DNA of 64,000 nucleotides from CAWELS01 sp964468205 (lineage in GTDB: Bacteria > Acidobacteriota > Terriglobia > Bryobacterales > Bryobacteraceae), in NCBI GenBank assembly GCA_964468205.1, contig CAYXVG010000001.1, positions 186,001-250,000 on the forward strand, in the 5' to 3' direction. Shown here one piece after another: positions 25,501-35,941 of this stretch (position 1 is its first letter; each line of letters starts with the position of its first letter). Below the pieces are notes generated by a model. That model was not told the DNA's origin. It made no database searches and saw only the letters and a list, made by a program, of their open reading frames with translations. The translations under genes were made by a program, and so were the position numbers.

Positions 25501-26068
25501 GGCCGCCGCCGACTTCCTGGCGGTTGCCGCTCCAGGTGAAGTACGGCTCCTGCTCGGCTGCGGTGTCGCGCTGCCGCACGGCGGGATCAATCTTCGCAAG
25601 CATCAGAGGGTTGCGATTGATCTGCGGCAGCCGGCGAGTGATCACCTCGTCGACGGTGGTCTCAAGCTTTCCGGTGTTGAACTGCACCGTGGTTGCCGTC
25701 GCGGATACCGTCACCGTCTCGGTAACATTTCCAACCTGAAGCGCAGCGTTGACCGTCACGTCGCCACGTGAAACCAGGTTGATGTTCTCCTGGGCAAACT
25801 TGCTGAAGCCCATGGACTCGACCGTGACAGTGTACTTGCCAGGAATCACCATGTCGAACAGGTAAAGCCCTACTTCGTTGGTTTCCCGGGTCGCACTGAC
25901 GCCCGTGTCTTGGTTGAGCAACGTTACCGCGGCGCCCGGCACTGCCGCGTCACTGGAGTCGGTGACAGTGCCCTGAATGCGACCGCGATATTCCTGACCG
26001 AATGCCGCGCTCGCCAAAAGCAGGACAAGCGCCGTGCAAACGATAATGCAAACTCTCTTGCTTCTCAT
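22574..26068 (-). CDS. TonB-dependent receptor, Oar-like, with carboxypeptidase-regulatory N-terminal domain
   Basis: 1164 residues. Signal peptide (VCIIVCTALVLLLASAAFGQ); then a carboxypeptidase-regulatory-like Ig domain (about 25-115; RIQGTVTDSSDAAVPGAAVT, YTVTVESMGFS); then the plug (about 120-260; VTVSATATTVQ, TRRLPQINRNP); then a 22-strand-type outer-membrane barrel with repeated LNLGLRYEYE / RVGMAYRINDKTSIRGGWG segments. The protein ends NNNYGRRTQLGGRIEW, with the terminal aromatic residue typical of outer-membrane proteins. Oar-like receptors are abundant in Solibacteres and are assumed to import glycan or protein fragments; the substrate is unknown. AAGGG lies 11 nt before the ATG. 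It is divergent from a winged-helix regulator across a 482-nt gap. Confidence 0.92.
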   Translation of the reverse strand: MRSKRVCIIVCTALVLLLASAAFGQEYRGRIQGTVTDSSDAAVPGAAVTLLNQDTGVSATRETNEVGLYLFDMVIPGKYTVTVESMGFSKFAQENINLVSRGDVTVNAALQVGNVTETVTVSATATTVQFNTGKLETTVDEVITRRLPQINRNPLMLAKIDPAVRQRDTAAEQEPYFTWSGNRQEVGGGREYTSDLQIDGSSINLGYKTSYMPAPDMVKEVTIQQNAMDAENGHSAGSAISLTMRSGTNELHGSGFYQGLYPWANAMENRVRQTVNTERNHMFGGSAGFPILKNKLFNFFSYEQHMRVRSGTIFSTLPTDLERSGDFSQSLNVAGGQRTVYDPFSTITSADGSTVTRDPFPGNIIPGSRQSQIGRNYLDRLWRPNRPGDGNYHINNFYAPLPQNYDYHNLSNRVDWNATDKIRVYGRYSKLWTPVTTSNPAGSDLFVSDRGSQRDATSISGDVVYVVSPSTVLNFNGTYHNFIDDAVPGSTADISAWEALWPGESWFQPMFNDPTFPVLIPRMTVRQQGNNIHMGPGGGFWQQHPNGDGFSAKLAQQRGKHYIKIGGDTRATRTTSILNLQYPGFGFEDNGTSSTYVSPDVRVDGDGYATFLLGGIQPTRQPANSWNGGSTSMPVSIVPSGRNRSFSAYINDDWKVTRNLTLNLGLRYEYEQAYRDPENRLTRPLDLASPIPEMNNAATAPVMPAILSNYYSGPTIFNGAFQFAESGNPGEWNQNPWDGWSPRVGMAYRINDKTSIRGGWGIYITPWTGTGHNIFDTYYNGFKSVTGALPAEQGVPVEHIDTAFSTRPLTPLTEKSLGRYTNLGDSLNFVTARDRPRGKSNRFNVSFERQLPGDMVVEFTYFLNFTGQQAVRWNVNQVDPRVALQFKGEVNQKVANPFYDYMTEEIMPGPLRYSKNVSLSSLMKAYPQYGDLNVNDEIDGGDMKYHSFQLRLEKRFSQGFSLMYGYNYNDQRNQLFYDNVDNFTQNWTWRDSNRERHRMTFAGTWDVPVGRGRSYLSNAHPVVDAVLGGWILSTLIQWNSGAYLRFGGMLWDGTDPVLDDPRPERWFNTDAFDKLPAYTRRENPMQFDGLTGPGRFWWDQSIMKDFHINERIKFVLRADIFNFPNTMTWADPNMSVTNSKFGTTDNVRNNNYGRRTQLGGRIEW

Positions 26069-26550
26069 ATGAATTTGTTCCCTTCAGCAATTCCGGTGTA
26101 TGGACTTTCCCATCACCGCTGGTCTCTGACTGCTCCCACGAGCTGCAGGACCCCCTGAATCAAACGCAATAGCTTTGGCGCCGAATGCATACGTCTGTAG
26201 CTTCCAAGCGCCAGTACTTACCGTGTCTAAACTGTTCCGATTTTGTTGCAACGTCAAGTGGCGGGAGGGTGGCAGCACGTGAATGTGACAACCGCCACGT
26301 AAACGGCCGCGGAAACAGCGGGATGTTACCGGAGCTAGCTTCAAGAAATCATTGATTCTGAAGTGAATGGATCGGCTTTGCCTCCTTCCGCGGACTGGGC
26401 GCGCGGAAATGGGTTTTCCCTGACAGAAGTATGGTGTATAATGCCTCCGTTCACGTAAAGTGGCTCACGTCACCAGCCACCGCGCCGGGTTACGGACGCC
26501 GCTGTGAACCGAAAAGCACGAATCGCCCGGAGGAGAGGGAGCGAGGCGGC
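26069..26550. promoter_or_regulatory. Divergent regulatory region with CACGTAA/TCACGT boxes
   Basis: A 482-nt non-coding gap between the TonB receptor and the winged-helix regulator. It holds a TATAAT at 26437-26442 (start near 26449). It also holds repeated boxes: ACGTGA (26277-26282), CACGTAA (26296-26302), TCACGTAA (26451-26458) and TCACGT (26465-26470). The last two begin 14 bp apart, at about +3 to +22 of the predicted regulator transcript, where a bound protein would block elongation. The frame open from 26431 overlaps this promoter and is not used as coding. I see no other gene in the gap. Confidence 0.45.
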
Positions 26551-27864
26551 TTGCTGAACATAACGACGGAATGGGAGATCGCGAAGGTCCCGCCTGATGA
26601 TGAACGGCGCGTCCTGGTGGAGCGCATTGTCACGAGCCGGCGCTTTCACCGGGCTCCGCAACTCCGGGACATCCTCGTCTACGTCGCCGCCCGCAGCATG
26701 TCCCAGAATCCCGCAACTTTGACCGAACACGAGATCGGCTCCACGGTGCTCGGCCGGGGTCAGGACTTTGATCCTGGTCATGACAACATCGTCCGCGCCC
26801 AGATGCGCCACCTCCGCATCAAGCTCGAAGAGTATTTCGAGAATGAGGGAAAAGACGAAGCGCTGGTCCTCTCCATTCCGAAGGGACACTACGTCGCGAG
26901 CTTCAGCCGGCGCCCTCCAGCCCAGCCTAAAGTGGCGCCTGCACCTCCCCCAACCGAGGCAGCGCCGCCCCGCCGCCGGTGGGCCGGCGTGGCTCTTGTG
27001 CTGATAGCGGTCACTCTGGCGATCCTGCTGCTTCGCGGCAAGCTACAGGAGCCGGCCGTGTCAGTTCCCAAGGGGTACGCCTTCTACTCCGACATCCTCG
27101 GTCCGCACGACGGGCAACTCGCCCAGACGTCTCTGGTCCTGGGCAACCCCGTGGTGATCCTCTATGCCGGAGCCCCTACTCCGGACGGAAAGGCCATCGG
27201 CGCCACCGAAAGCCTCCCCGTTCCGGCGGACTGGCAGGAAAGGCTGCGATCCGCCGCTAATCGTGCGGATCTGGCGATGCCGCACCACTTGCTCCAGGTC
27301 AAGACCAACGACTACACCGGCCTCGGCGATGCCACCGGCTGCTTTCACCTCGGCCAGCTTATGAAGATTCTCGCGCGGCCCACCACGATTACCCAGTCCC
27401 GCTTCCTTACCTGGGACTCGGCCATGCGCCGGACCTTGATCATCCTCGGGTCTCCGCATACCAACGAATGGGCCCACGGTAACGTCCCGGATCATAATTT
27501 CCGAATCGTCAAGATGGGCGTTGTGAACCAGAATCCTGCTCCCGGGGAATCTGACCTGTACCGCTGCGTCTGGGATGAGAACGGCATCGCCATCCTGGAC
27601 CATGGGCTGATCTGGGGCTGGCGGACTCCCTCAGGATCGCGCGTCTTGGTCCTCGCCGGTCCGTCTTCGGCAGCGACCGGCGCAATGGCGGGTCTGTTCG
27701 CCGATGCCGAAAGCTTCCGTCCCATCCACGAAAAACTGCGGAGCGGCAACCCCGGCGGCGAATTTCCAGCCAACTGGCAGGCGCTCTTCAAGATCGAGAT
27801 CCGCGACAACCTGCCAGTACGGACAACTTATGTCACGCACCGCGTCTACCCCTCCGATTCATAG
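26551..27864 (+). CDS. Membrane-anchored winged-helix DNA-binding protein
   Basis: About 437 residues from TTG 26551, which follows a GGAGGAGAGG stretch; upstream in-frame codons overlap the promoter. Residues 15-110 form the winged-helix module seen in many Acidobacteriota proteins: LVERIVTSRRFHRAPQLRDI, VLGRGQDFDPGHDNIVRAQM, LRIKLEEYFENEG, SIPKGHYVASF. The SIPKGxY element marks the wing. A Pro/Ala linker leads to one membrane helix (WAGVALVLIAVTLAILLLRG) and a C-terminal extracytoplasmic domain of about 230 residues that I do not recognise. The layout is CadC-like: external sensing and internal DNA binding on one chain, with no kinase. CACGTAA boxes occur in its own leader and before the next gene, so they are its candidate sites. 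Confidence 0.75.
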   Translation: MLNITTEWEIAKVPPDDERRVLVERIVTSRRFHRAPQLRDILVYVAARSMSQNPATLTEHEIGSTVLGRGQDFDPGHDNIVRAQMRHLRIKLEEYFENEGKDEALVLSIPKGHYVASFSRRPPAQPKVAPAPPPTEAAPPRRRWAGVALVLIAVTLAILLLRGKLQEPAVSVPKGYAFYSDILGPHDGQLAQTSLVLGNPVVILYAGAPTPDGKAIGATESLPVPADWQERLRSAANRADLAMPHHLLQVKTNDYTGLGDATGCFHLGQLMKILARPTTITQSRFLTWDSAMRRTLIILGSPHTNEWAHGNVPDHNFRIVKMGVVNQNPAPGESDLYRCVWDENGIAILDHGLIWGWRTPSGSRVLVLAGPSSAATGAMAGLFADAESFRPIHEKLRSGNPGGEFPANWQALFKIEIRDNLPVRTTYVTHRVYPSDS

Positions 27865-27874
27865 CCCTCTCATT

Positions 27875-27888
27875 ACGTGAAGTCACGT
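27875..27888. promoter_or_regulatory. Perfect dyad ACGTGA-AG-TCACGT, candidate operator
   Basis: A 6-bp perfect inverted repeat with 2-bp spacer, ending 8 bp before the -35 box at 27897. The extended left half TTACGTGA (27873-27880) is the exact complement of TCACGTAA at 26451-26458, in the leader of the regulator gene. Confidence 0.45.
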
Positions 27889-27896
27889 GTAACCCC

Positions 27897-27925
27897 TTAC
27901 GCGGGCGTCGCCAGCGGTGTAGAAT
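27897..27925 (+). promoter_or_regulatory. Probable promoter of the enolase-superfamily gene
   Basis: TTACGC (27897-27902) and TAGAAT (27920-27925) with a 17-bp spacer. Start is predicted near 27932, giving a leader of about 40 nt that contains AAAGGAG before the ATG at 27973. Confidence 0.5.
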
Positions 27926-27972
27926 ATTGCCACCCAGCAATTCAGCACCGTTCGAAAGGAGTACCAGACTCG

Positions 27973-29364
27973 ATGAAGGGTAAAGCACAACCCACCACCA
28001 GCCGCCGCGGCCTCCTGCGCCGCGCCGCGGCGCTCGCGGCCTTCGGTCCGCTGTTCAGCTTGACGAAACCAGTTGCCGGGGCGCAAACGGCAAGGGTAAC
28101 CCGGAACTCGGCTCCCAGCGATCTGAAGATAACAGACATGCGCTACTGCCGCGTGGCGTCCAACTACGACTACCCCATTATCAAGATCTACACCAACCAG
28201 GACGTCTACGGCCTGGGCGAAGTCCGCGACGCCGGCGTGGAGGGTCTCGCGCTGGTGCTCAAGCCCCATCTGCTTGGCCGGAATCCGCTCGACATCGAGC
28301 CGATTCTCGACCGCATCCGGAAATTCGCCAATCACCGCCGGACGGGCGGCGGCTTCAGCGCCGTTGACATGGCCCTGCACGATATCGCCGGAAAGGTCCA
28401 TGGAGTCCCCGCCTATCGCCTGGTGGGTTCCAAGTACCGTGACCGGGTGCGCATCTACTGCGACACAGACACGAGCAAGGATCCCAAGGTGTTCGCCGAC
28501 CGCATGCTAAAGCGGAAACAGATGGGCTTCACCTACTTCAAGATGGACCTCGGCACCCACCTCGTGGCCGACAAGCCCGGCGCGGTCAACCACCGCCGCG
28601 TCGCCACCCCCAAAGGTCTCGATATGCTGTGCGAATATATCGCCGCGGTTCGCGACGTGATCGGTTATGAAGCCCCGCTCGCAGCCGACCACTTCGGGCC
28701 GCTAAACGTGAAAGACTCCATCGCGTACGCCCGGGCCTTCGAGCCATATCAGCTCGCCTGGGCCGAGGATATCCTCCAGGTCGGTCATCTTGGACAGGGC
28801 GGCGACGCGCCGCTGAACTGGCAGGCCTACAAACAGATCACCGAATCGACGATTACGCCCATTGCCACCGGCGAAAGCCTGTTCGGACTCGAGGAAGGCT
28901 TCAAGGCGTTCATCGACAACCGGGCCGTCGACATCATACATCCCGATCCGCTAACCGCCGGCGCCATCCGCGAAACCAAGCGCATCGCCGACTACGCTTC
29001 CCTGCACGGAATACCGACGGCTGTTCACTTCGCTGGATCTCCCGTCGGTTGCATGGCCTGCGTCCACATGGTGGCGACCATCAAGGACTTCATCTCGATG
29101 GAGAACCACGCCGTCGACATCCCCTGGTGGAGCGATCTGGTGACGGGCGTGGACAACCCTATCATCCAGCGCGGCTTCATTCCGGTACCGGAAGGCCCGG
29201 GCCTCGGCATCGAGCTCAACGACGACGTGGTGAAGCAGCACCTGCGGCATCCCGGCTACTTCGAACCAACCCCCGAGTTCGACAAATACATCCTAGACGA
29301 CTTCCGGCGCGGCGGCCCCTACCCGCATATTGACGAACACGGCAATCTAGTTAACGAAATGTAG
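27973..29364 (+). CDS. Mandelate racemase/muconate lactonizing family enzyme, Tat-exported
   Basis: 463 residues from ATG 27973, with AAAGGAG about 12 nt upstream. The N-terminus TSRRGLLRRAAALAAFGPLF is a twin-arginine signal ending near AGAQ. An enolase-superfamily capping domain (about 55-165) is followed by the barrel: KMDLG after strand 2; metal ligands in LAADHFG, WAEDI and ATGES; and the HF in PTAVHFAGSP near the end. Members dehydrate or epimerise sugar acids (mannonate/gluconate type) or related carboxylates. The closing PxxxGFIxVPxGPGLGIELN segment is typical of sugar-acid dehydratase-like members. The Tat signal is unusual for this mostly cytoplasmic superfamily, though common in this phylum. 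The substrate is not known. Confidence 0.88.
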   Translation: MKGKAQPTTSRRGLLRRAAALAAFGPLFSLTKPVAGAQTARVTRNSAPSDLKITDMRYCRVASNYDYPIIKIYTNQDVYGLGEVRDAGVEGLALVLKPHLLGRNPLDIEPILDRIRKFANHRRTGGGFSAVDMALHDIAGKVHGVPAYRLVGSKYRDRVRIYCDTDTSKDPKVFADRMLKRKQMGFTYFKMDLGTHLVADKPGAVNHRRVATPKGLDMLCEYIAAVRDVIGYEAPLAADHFGPLNVKDSIAYARAFEPYQLAWAEDILQVGHLGQGGDAPLNWQAYKQITESTITPIATGESLFGLEEGFKAFIDNRAVDIIHPDPLTAGAIRETKRIADYASLHGIPTAVHFAGSPVGCMACVHMVATIKDFISMENHAVDIPWWSDLVTGVDNPIIQRGFIPVPEGPGLGIELNDDVVKQHLRHPGYFEPTPEFDKYILDDFRRGGPYPHIDEHGNLVNEM

Positions 29365-29384
29365 TCATCAAGTTTGAGCAAGCG

Positions 29385-29413
29385 CCTCGGGGAGGGATAT
29401 CACCTCCTCGAGG
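29385..29413. repeat. Imperfect inverted repeat between convergent genes
   Basis: CCTCGGGGAGG (29385-29395) against CCTCCTCGAGG (29403-29413), with one mismatch and a 7-nt spacer. It sits between the stops of the enolase-superfamily gene and the esterase gene. It could fold in both transcripts, but no T-run follows, so a terminator role is weak. Confidence 0.3.
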
Positions 29414-30299
29414 TCTGCCCCGCGAACTTGGCCGCAAAGAACTCCACCACCGATCCATACTTGGAAGTCGAACCCGGATACCGGAGGTCGGCCTCGATCC
29501 CGAGCTGGTCCATTCGCTCCTTCAGCGCTTGGCCAAAAGCGACATGGTGGACCTTCCAACCCTGCGCCTTCCTGGGATCTGGAGGGGCAGGTTCACCCGG
29601 AGCCATGCTGTAGCTCATATGGATCGGCGGGTCGTCCGCCGATATGAGTGAAAGCGCCGAGATCTCGCGGATGATCTTGTTTCGTTCTGCCTCCGGCGCC
29701 GCGCCAAAGTACTCGTCCAAGGACCGGTGCGGCTTGGCATAGCCGGGAATGTTCTCGAACCACCACGCGAAATCCATAGTGGTCTGCCCGCCACTGGTGG
29801 CGACCGCGGCAAGACGCGTGGATTCCCGCCCCACCGGGTCTTCGGCCAAAGGATCCGCCATCTCGTCATGAAACGCAAGATACATACAAAGCTGGGCTCC
29901 GGCGCTGCCGCCGAACGCGCCGAACCGGGACTTGTCGAGATTCCATTCCGCAGCCCTGGAACGCAGGAGCTGTATTGCCCGCCGGGCGTCCTCGTGGGCT
30001 GCGGGAAGAGGGTGCTCCGGCACGAGCCGGTAGTGAATCGCGGCCACCGAGATCCCAGCCCGCAGGAAACCGCTCAGCGTCGAGGTCCGCAGGCTCTCTT
30101 TGCTCCCCCCGCGAAACCCGCCGCCGTGGATGTATACCACCAGCGGCGCCGGCTCGACCGATTCCGGCTGCCAAAGATCGAGTACGTTGCGTTCATGCGG
30201 TCCGTAGGTGATCCCGGCATGAGACGGTTCCGGTTTTCGGGCCGCGTCCTGCCCCGGGCACAACGATACCCAAACGAGAAGAATGATCCACAGCTTCAT
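29400..30299 (-). CDS. Exported alpha/beta hydrolase (esterase/lipase-like)
   Basis: 299 residues from ATG 30299; the frame is open further upstream but that part overlaps the aminotransferase gene. A signal peptide (MKLWIILLVWVSLCPGQ) precedes an alpha/beta hydrolase domain with the oxyanion motif HGGGF and the nucleophile elbow GGSAGAQ (GxSxG). The acid and histidine regions are atypical. The usual GxGHGF near the end is replaced by YPGSTSKYGS, and the only nearby histidines are in WKVHHVAFG. So the catalytic histidine is either shifted or missing. It starts 10 nt after the aminotransferase stop and is the last gene of the purine operon strand. Confidence 0.8.
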   Translation of the reverse strand: MKLWIILLVWVSLCPGQDAARKPEPSHAGITYGPHERNVLDLWQPESVEPAPLVVYIHGGGFRGGSKESLRTSTLSGFLRAGISVAAIHYRLVPEHPLPAAHEDARRAIQLLRSRAAEWNLDKSRFGAFGGSAGAQLCMYLAFHDEMADPLAEDPVGRESTRLAAVATSGGQTTMDFAWWFENIPGYAKPHRSLDEYFGAAPEAERNKIIREISALSLISADDPPIHMSYSMAPGEPAPPDPRKAQGWKVHHVAFGQALKERMDQLGIEADLRYPGSTSKYGSVVEFFAAKFAGQTSRR

Positions 30300-30309
30300 C
30301 GCATTCACC

Positions 30310-31476
30310 CTACCCGAAAAAGCGGGCCAGCCGTTCCATCGCATCCTCCAGGATGTAGCGCTCCGAGGCATAGCAAATGCGGAGAGAACCCTCGCCGCCA
30401 TTGCCGAATGCGACCCCTGGAGCAAGGCCAACTTTCGTCTCCATCAAGATGCGGCGGCAAAGCTCGAACGAGTCCGTGCACCCCTCAATTTTGGGAAAGA
30501 GATAGAACGCTCCGTCAGGGCGGGGGACGGTCACGCCCGGCATGCCGTTCAGAGCCGCCACGCAGAAGTCCCGGTTCGCTCTCAGCCGCATCACCATCTC
30601 GCGGATCGAGTCCTCGCCCCGCAGCAAAGCCGTCTCCCCAGCGCGCTGGGTGAAGCTCGGAGCGTGAGAGACGATAAATTCGTTGAGCTGCGCCGCGCGC
30701 GCCGCAAGGTCTTTGCGGGTTACGATCCAGCCCAGCCGCCAACCGGTCATGCAGTAGCTCTTCGAAAACGACTGCGCGACAATCAGCGCATCATCCGGCG
30801 TGGCCTTCCTGAGAATCGACGGCACGGGAGCGCCGAGGCTCTCTCCTACGTAGTACAGGCGCTCATAGACTTCGTCGGCCAGCAGCCACAAGCCGTGACG
30901 CCGCGCGAACCCGAGTAGCCGGGTTTGCTCCTCGTCCGTGGCCACCCAGCCAAGCGGATTCGACGGCGATGTGTACACCAGCAGGCGCGTACGCGGCTTC
31001 ACCGCCGCCGCCAACTCGTCAAAGTCAACGATGTAGCGGTCTCCCACCAGACGGTGGGGTATCTCCACCGGCGTGGCGTTGCTCATTCTCGCTATTGCCG
31101 AGGCGTTCGGCCACGCCGGCGTCAACAGGATCGCTTCATCGCCTGGATCGAGCGTGCACCGGATGGCGACATTCAGCGCCTGCACTCCCGAAGCCGTAAC
31201 GACGATCTCGGCGGACGGATCGCGCTCCACCCCGTGACGTTCCCGGTAATGCCGCGCGATCGCCTCCCGCGTGGACGAAAGACCGGCGTTCTCCGTGTAG
31301 TAGGTGTAGCCGTCCGACATCGCCTGAATGGCGGCCCGTTTGATGAACTCGGGCGTCGGAACGTTCGACTCGCCGAAGTAGAGCTTCAGCACCCCGTCCA
31401 TCCCCATCGCGATTTCCGCCAGCTCGCGAATACGCGAGTGCGGCACGGCCAGCGCGGAGGACGAGACCTGCGCCAT
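30310..31476 (-). CDS. PLP-dependent aminotransferase, class I/II (AspC-like)
   Basis: 388 residues, full length for fold type I. Cofactor and substrate signatures: YTENAGLSSTREAIA near the N-terminus, SPSNPLGWV (NPxG), LADEVYERLYY (Asp for the pyridine nitrogen), the Schiff-base lysine in SFSKSYCMTGWRLGW, and the carboxylate-binding arginine in GSLRICYA. Aspartate or a related amino-donor specificity is likely but cannot be fixed from sequence alone. It starts 3 nt after the purF stop, so it is almost certainly co-transcribed with the purine genes, where it could supply aspartate or glutamate nitrogen. Confidence 0.9.
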   Translation of the reverse strand: MAQVSSSALAVPHSRIRELAEIAMGMDGVLKLYFGESNVPTPEFIKRAAIQAMSDGYTYYTENAGLSSTREAIARHYRERHGVERDPSAEIVVTASGVQALNVAIRCTLDPGDEAILLTPAWPNASAIARMSNATPVEIPHRLVGDRYIVDFDELAAAVKPRTRLLVYTSPSNPLGWVATDEEQTRLLGFARRHGLWLLADEVYERLYYVGESLGAPVPSILRKATPDDALIVAQSFSKSYCMTGWRLGWIVTRKDLAARAAQLNEFIVSHAPSFTQRAGETALLRGEDSIREMVMRLRANRDFCVAALNGMPGVTVPRPDGAFYLFPKIEGCTDSFELCRRILMETKVGLAPGVAFGNGGEGSLRICYASERYILEDAMERLARFFG

Positions 31477-31479
31477 CGT

Positions 31480-32892
31480 TCAGACCCGCTTCGCCTCGCT
31501 GAACTCGTCGATGTTGACGAGTTCGGTGGGGTAGTTGCCCGTGTAGCAGGCGTAGCAGTGGTTCGTGGCGTGATCGTCGTCCACCGCCTTGCGGAGAGCC
31601 GAGAGCGAGAGATAACCCAGGGAATCCGCCTCGACGTACTTTTCAATCTCCGTGATGGTGTTGTTCGCGGCAATCAGCTCCCGCTTTCGCGGCGTGTCCA
31701 CGCCATAGAAGCACGGCGACACCGTGGGCGGGCACGAAATGCGAAGGTGCACCTCGCGGGCTCCGGCGCTCCGGACCATGCGGACTATCTTCCGGCTCGT
31801 CGTGCCGCGGACGATCGAGTCGTCCACCAGCACCACCCGTTTGTTCCGCAGGAGTTCGCGCACGGGGTTGAGCTTCAACTTGACGCCAAAATCCCGGATC
31901 GCCTGGCTGGGTTCGATAAAGGTCCGGCCGACGTAGTGGTTCCGGATAAGCGCCTGCCGGAAGGGGATGCCGGACTCGTCCGCGTAGCCAAGAGCCGCGG
32001 GCAAACCCGAGTCCGGGACGGGAACAACGATGTCGGCGTCCACTGGGTGCTCAAGCGCGAGCAATCGCCCCATCAACTCGCGCGATATCTGCACGGAACG
32101 CCCGAACACGATTGAGTCGGGCCGCGAGAAGTAGACATGCTCGAACACGCAATGCGCCTTGGGCTTCGCCACGGTATACCGCTGGCGGACCATACCCTCC
32201 GGGCCGACGATCACCATCTCGCCCGGTTCCACCTCGTTCATGTACACCGCCCCGATGAGGTCGAAAGCGCAGGTCTCCGAGGCAAAACAGTAGCACATCT
32301 TGCCGTCTGGGAGTTCCATCAGCCCCATCGCCATCGGCCGGAACCCATGGGGATCCCGGGCGACAATAATCCGGTCATTCGCCAGGAAGACAAGCGAGAA
32401 CGCCCCGTCAAGCTGGAGGAGCGCCTCGCGGAGAGCGCCGGCCAGGCTCCGCTCCCGGGAGTGGGCGATCAGGTGCAGTATGACCTCCGTATCGCTGTTC
32501 GCCTGGAAGATAGAGCCGTCGCGAACGAGATCGCTTCGCAATTCCGCTGCGTTGGTAATATTGCCGTTGTGCGCAATGGCGATCGGACCCTTGTTGCAGC
32601 TCACATAGAAGGGCTGGGCGTTCCCGATTACGGTGTCTCCCGACGTCGAGTAGCGCGTGTGCCCGATTGCCAAATGCCCGCCCAACCGGCCCACCACCTC
32701 GGGCGAGAAGATATCCGCGACCAGGCCCATGCTCTTGTGGCATTTGATCTGCCGCCCGTCGGCGGTGGCGATGCCGGCGCTCTCCTGCCCGCGGTGCTGG
32801 AGCGCATGCAAACTGAGATAGGCGAGATTCGCCGCCTCGGGATGACCGTGAATAGCGACTACGCCGCATTCTTCATGAAACTTATCGAACAT
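31480..32892 (-). CDS. purF: Amidophosphoribosyltransferase (first committed purine step)
   Basis: 470 residues from ATG 32892; the open frame continues to 32988 without family similarity and would overlap the purL end. MFDKFHEECGVVAI carries a short propeptide before the catalytic Cys9 of the Ntn glutaminase domain. HALQHRGQESAGIA and GNITNAAELRSDL belong to that domain. The phosphoribosyltransferase loop is VVLVDDSIVRGTTSRK. Cysteine ligands near the C-terminus (ISCPPTVSPC, NHCYACYTGNYP) suggest the [4Fe-4S]-containing Bacillus-type enzyme. It makes phosphoribosylamine from PRPP and glutamine. It lies 50 nt downstream of purL. Confidence 0.96.
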   Translation of the reverse strand: MFDKFHEECGVVAIHGHPEAANLAYLSLHALQHRGQESAGIATADGRQIKCHKSMGLVADIFSPEVVGRLGGHLAIGHTRYSTSGDTVIGNAQPFYVSCNKGPIAIAHNGNITNAAELRSDLVRDGSIFQANSDTEVILHLIAHSRERSLAGALREALLQLDGAFSLVFLANDRIIVARDPHGFRPMAMGLMELPDGKMCYCFASETCAFDLIGAVYMNEVEPGEMVIVGPEGMVRQRYTVAKPKAHCVFEHVYFSRPDSIVFGRSVQISRELMGRLLALEHPVDADIVVPVPDSGLPAALGYADESGIPFRQALIRNHYVGRTFIEPSQAIRDFGVKLKLNPVRELLRNKRVVLVDDSIVRGTTSRKIVRMVRSAGAREVHLRISCPPTVSPCFYGVDTPRKRELIAANNTITEIEKYVEADSLGYLSLSALRKAVDDDHATNHCYACYTGNYPTELVNIDEFSEAKRV

Positions 32893-32942
32893 CGCATCCG
32901 CCAATGGCGCGGCTAATATCCCGCGCCGGTCTGAGAAACTTG

Positions 32943-35167
<2,225 letters not shown>

Positions 35168-35171
<4 letters not shown>

Positions 35172-35839
35172 TTCTGTACGGCCAGTGCTTCGAGCATGGA
35201 TTCAAAGATAACGAGTCCGTCGGTGGAGCCCATCAGGGCGTTCGTCGCCCGCTCGGGATGGGGCATCATGCCCAGGACGTTCCGGCCCTCGTTCAGGATG
35301 CCGGCGATCGAGCGAAGCGAGCCGTTGGCGTTCTCCACGTACCGGAATGCCACCCGGTCCTCGGTTTCGAGTTCGTCCAGGGTCCGCTCGTCGGCAACGA
35401 AACAGCCTTCACCGTGAGCGATTGGAATGCGGAGGATCTGCCCCTTCTCCGCGCGCCGCGTGTAAGGCGAGTTGGTGGTCTCCACGCGAATAGGCAGTTC
35501 GCGGCATATGAACTTCAGATCCCGGTTTCGCACCAGCGCTCCGGGCAGGAGGCCGCACTCGACCAGTATCTGGAATCCGTTACAGATTCCCATCACCAGG
35601 CCGCCGTCCGCGGCGAACTTCTTGACCGAGGTCATCACCGGTGAGAACTTCGCGATCGCGCCGCAGCGCAGGTAGTCGCCATAGGAGAAGCCGCCGGGAA
35701 GAATAACCGCATCCAGGCCGCTCATCCGGGAGTCCTCGTGCCACAGAAACTCGGCCGCATGGCCCAGATCGGCGGACACCGCATACCATGCGTCATGATC
35801 ACAATTGCTACCTGGAAAAACGACGACACCGACGTTCAT
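35168..35839 (-). CDS. purQ: Phosphoribosylformylglycinamidine synthase glutaminase subunit
   Basis: 223 residues, normal for PurQ. The class I glutamine amidotransferase triad is present: the cysteine in MGICNGFQILVE and the His-Glu pair in MMPHPERA. The N-terminus MNVGVVVFPGSNCDHD and the loop FSYGDYLRCGAIA are PurQ-specific. It supplies ammonia to PurL. A GGAG lies before the ATG. The 102 nt upstream to the Tudor-like gene probably contain the operon promoter; purS, which often comes first, is not there. Confidence 0.96.
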
Positions 35840-35941
35840 GGAGGAAACTCCAGTGTAACAGAAGTGACTTGTTGCAGCAGGCTCTCGAACGAGCGGTGCG
35901 GACCGGCAAATCGGTCCAACGGTGGTTGGGGAAACGGCCTG

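Noticed and set aside
30925..32115. 396-codon plus-strand frame across the aminotransferase and purF
   Set aside because: Arg/His/Val-rich antisense shadow without domain or ribosome-binding site.
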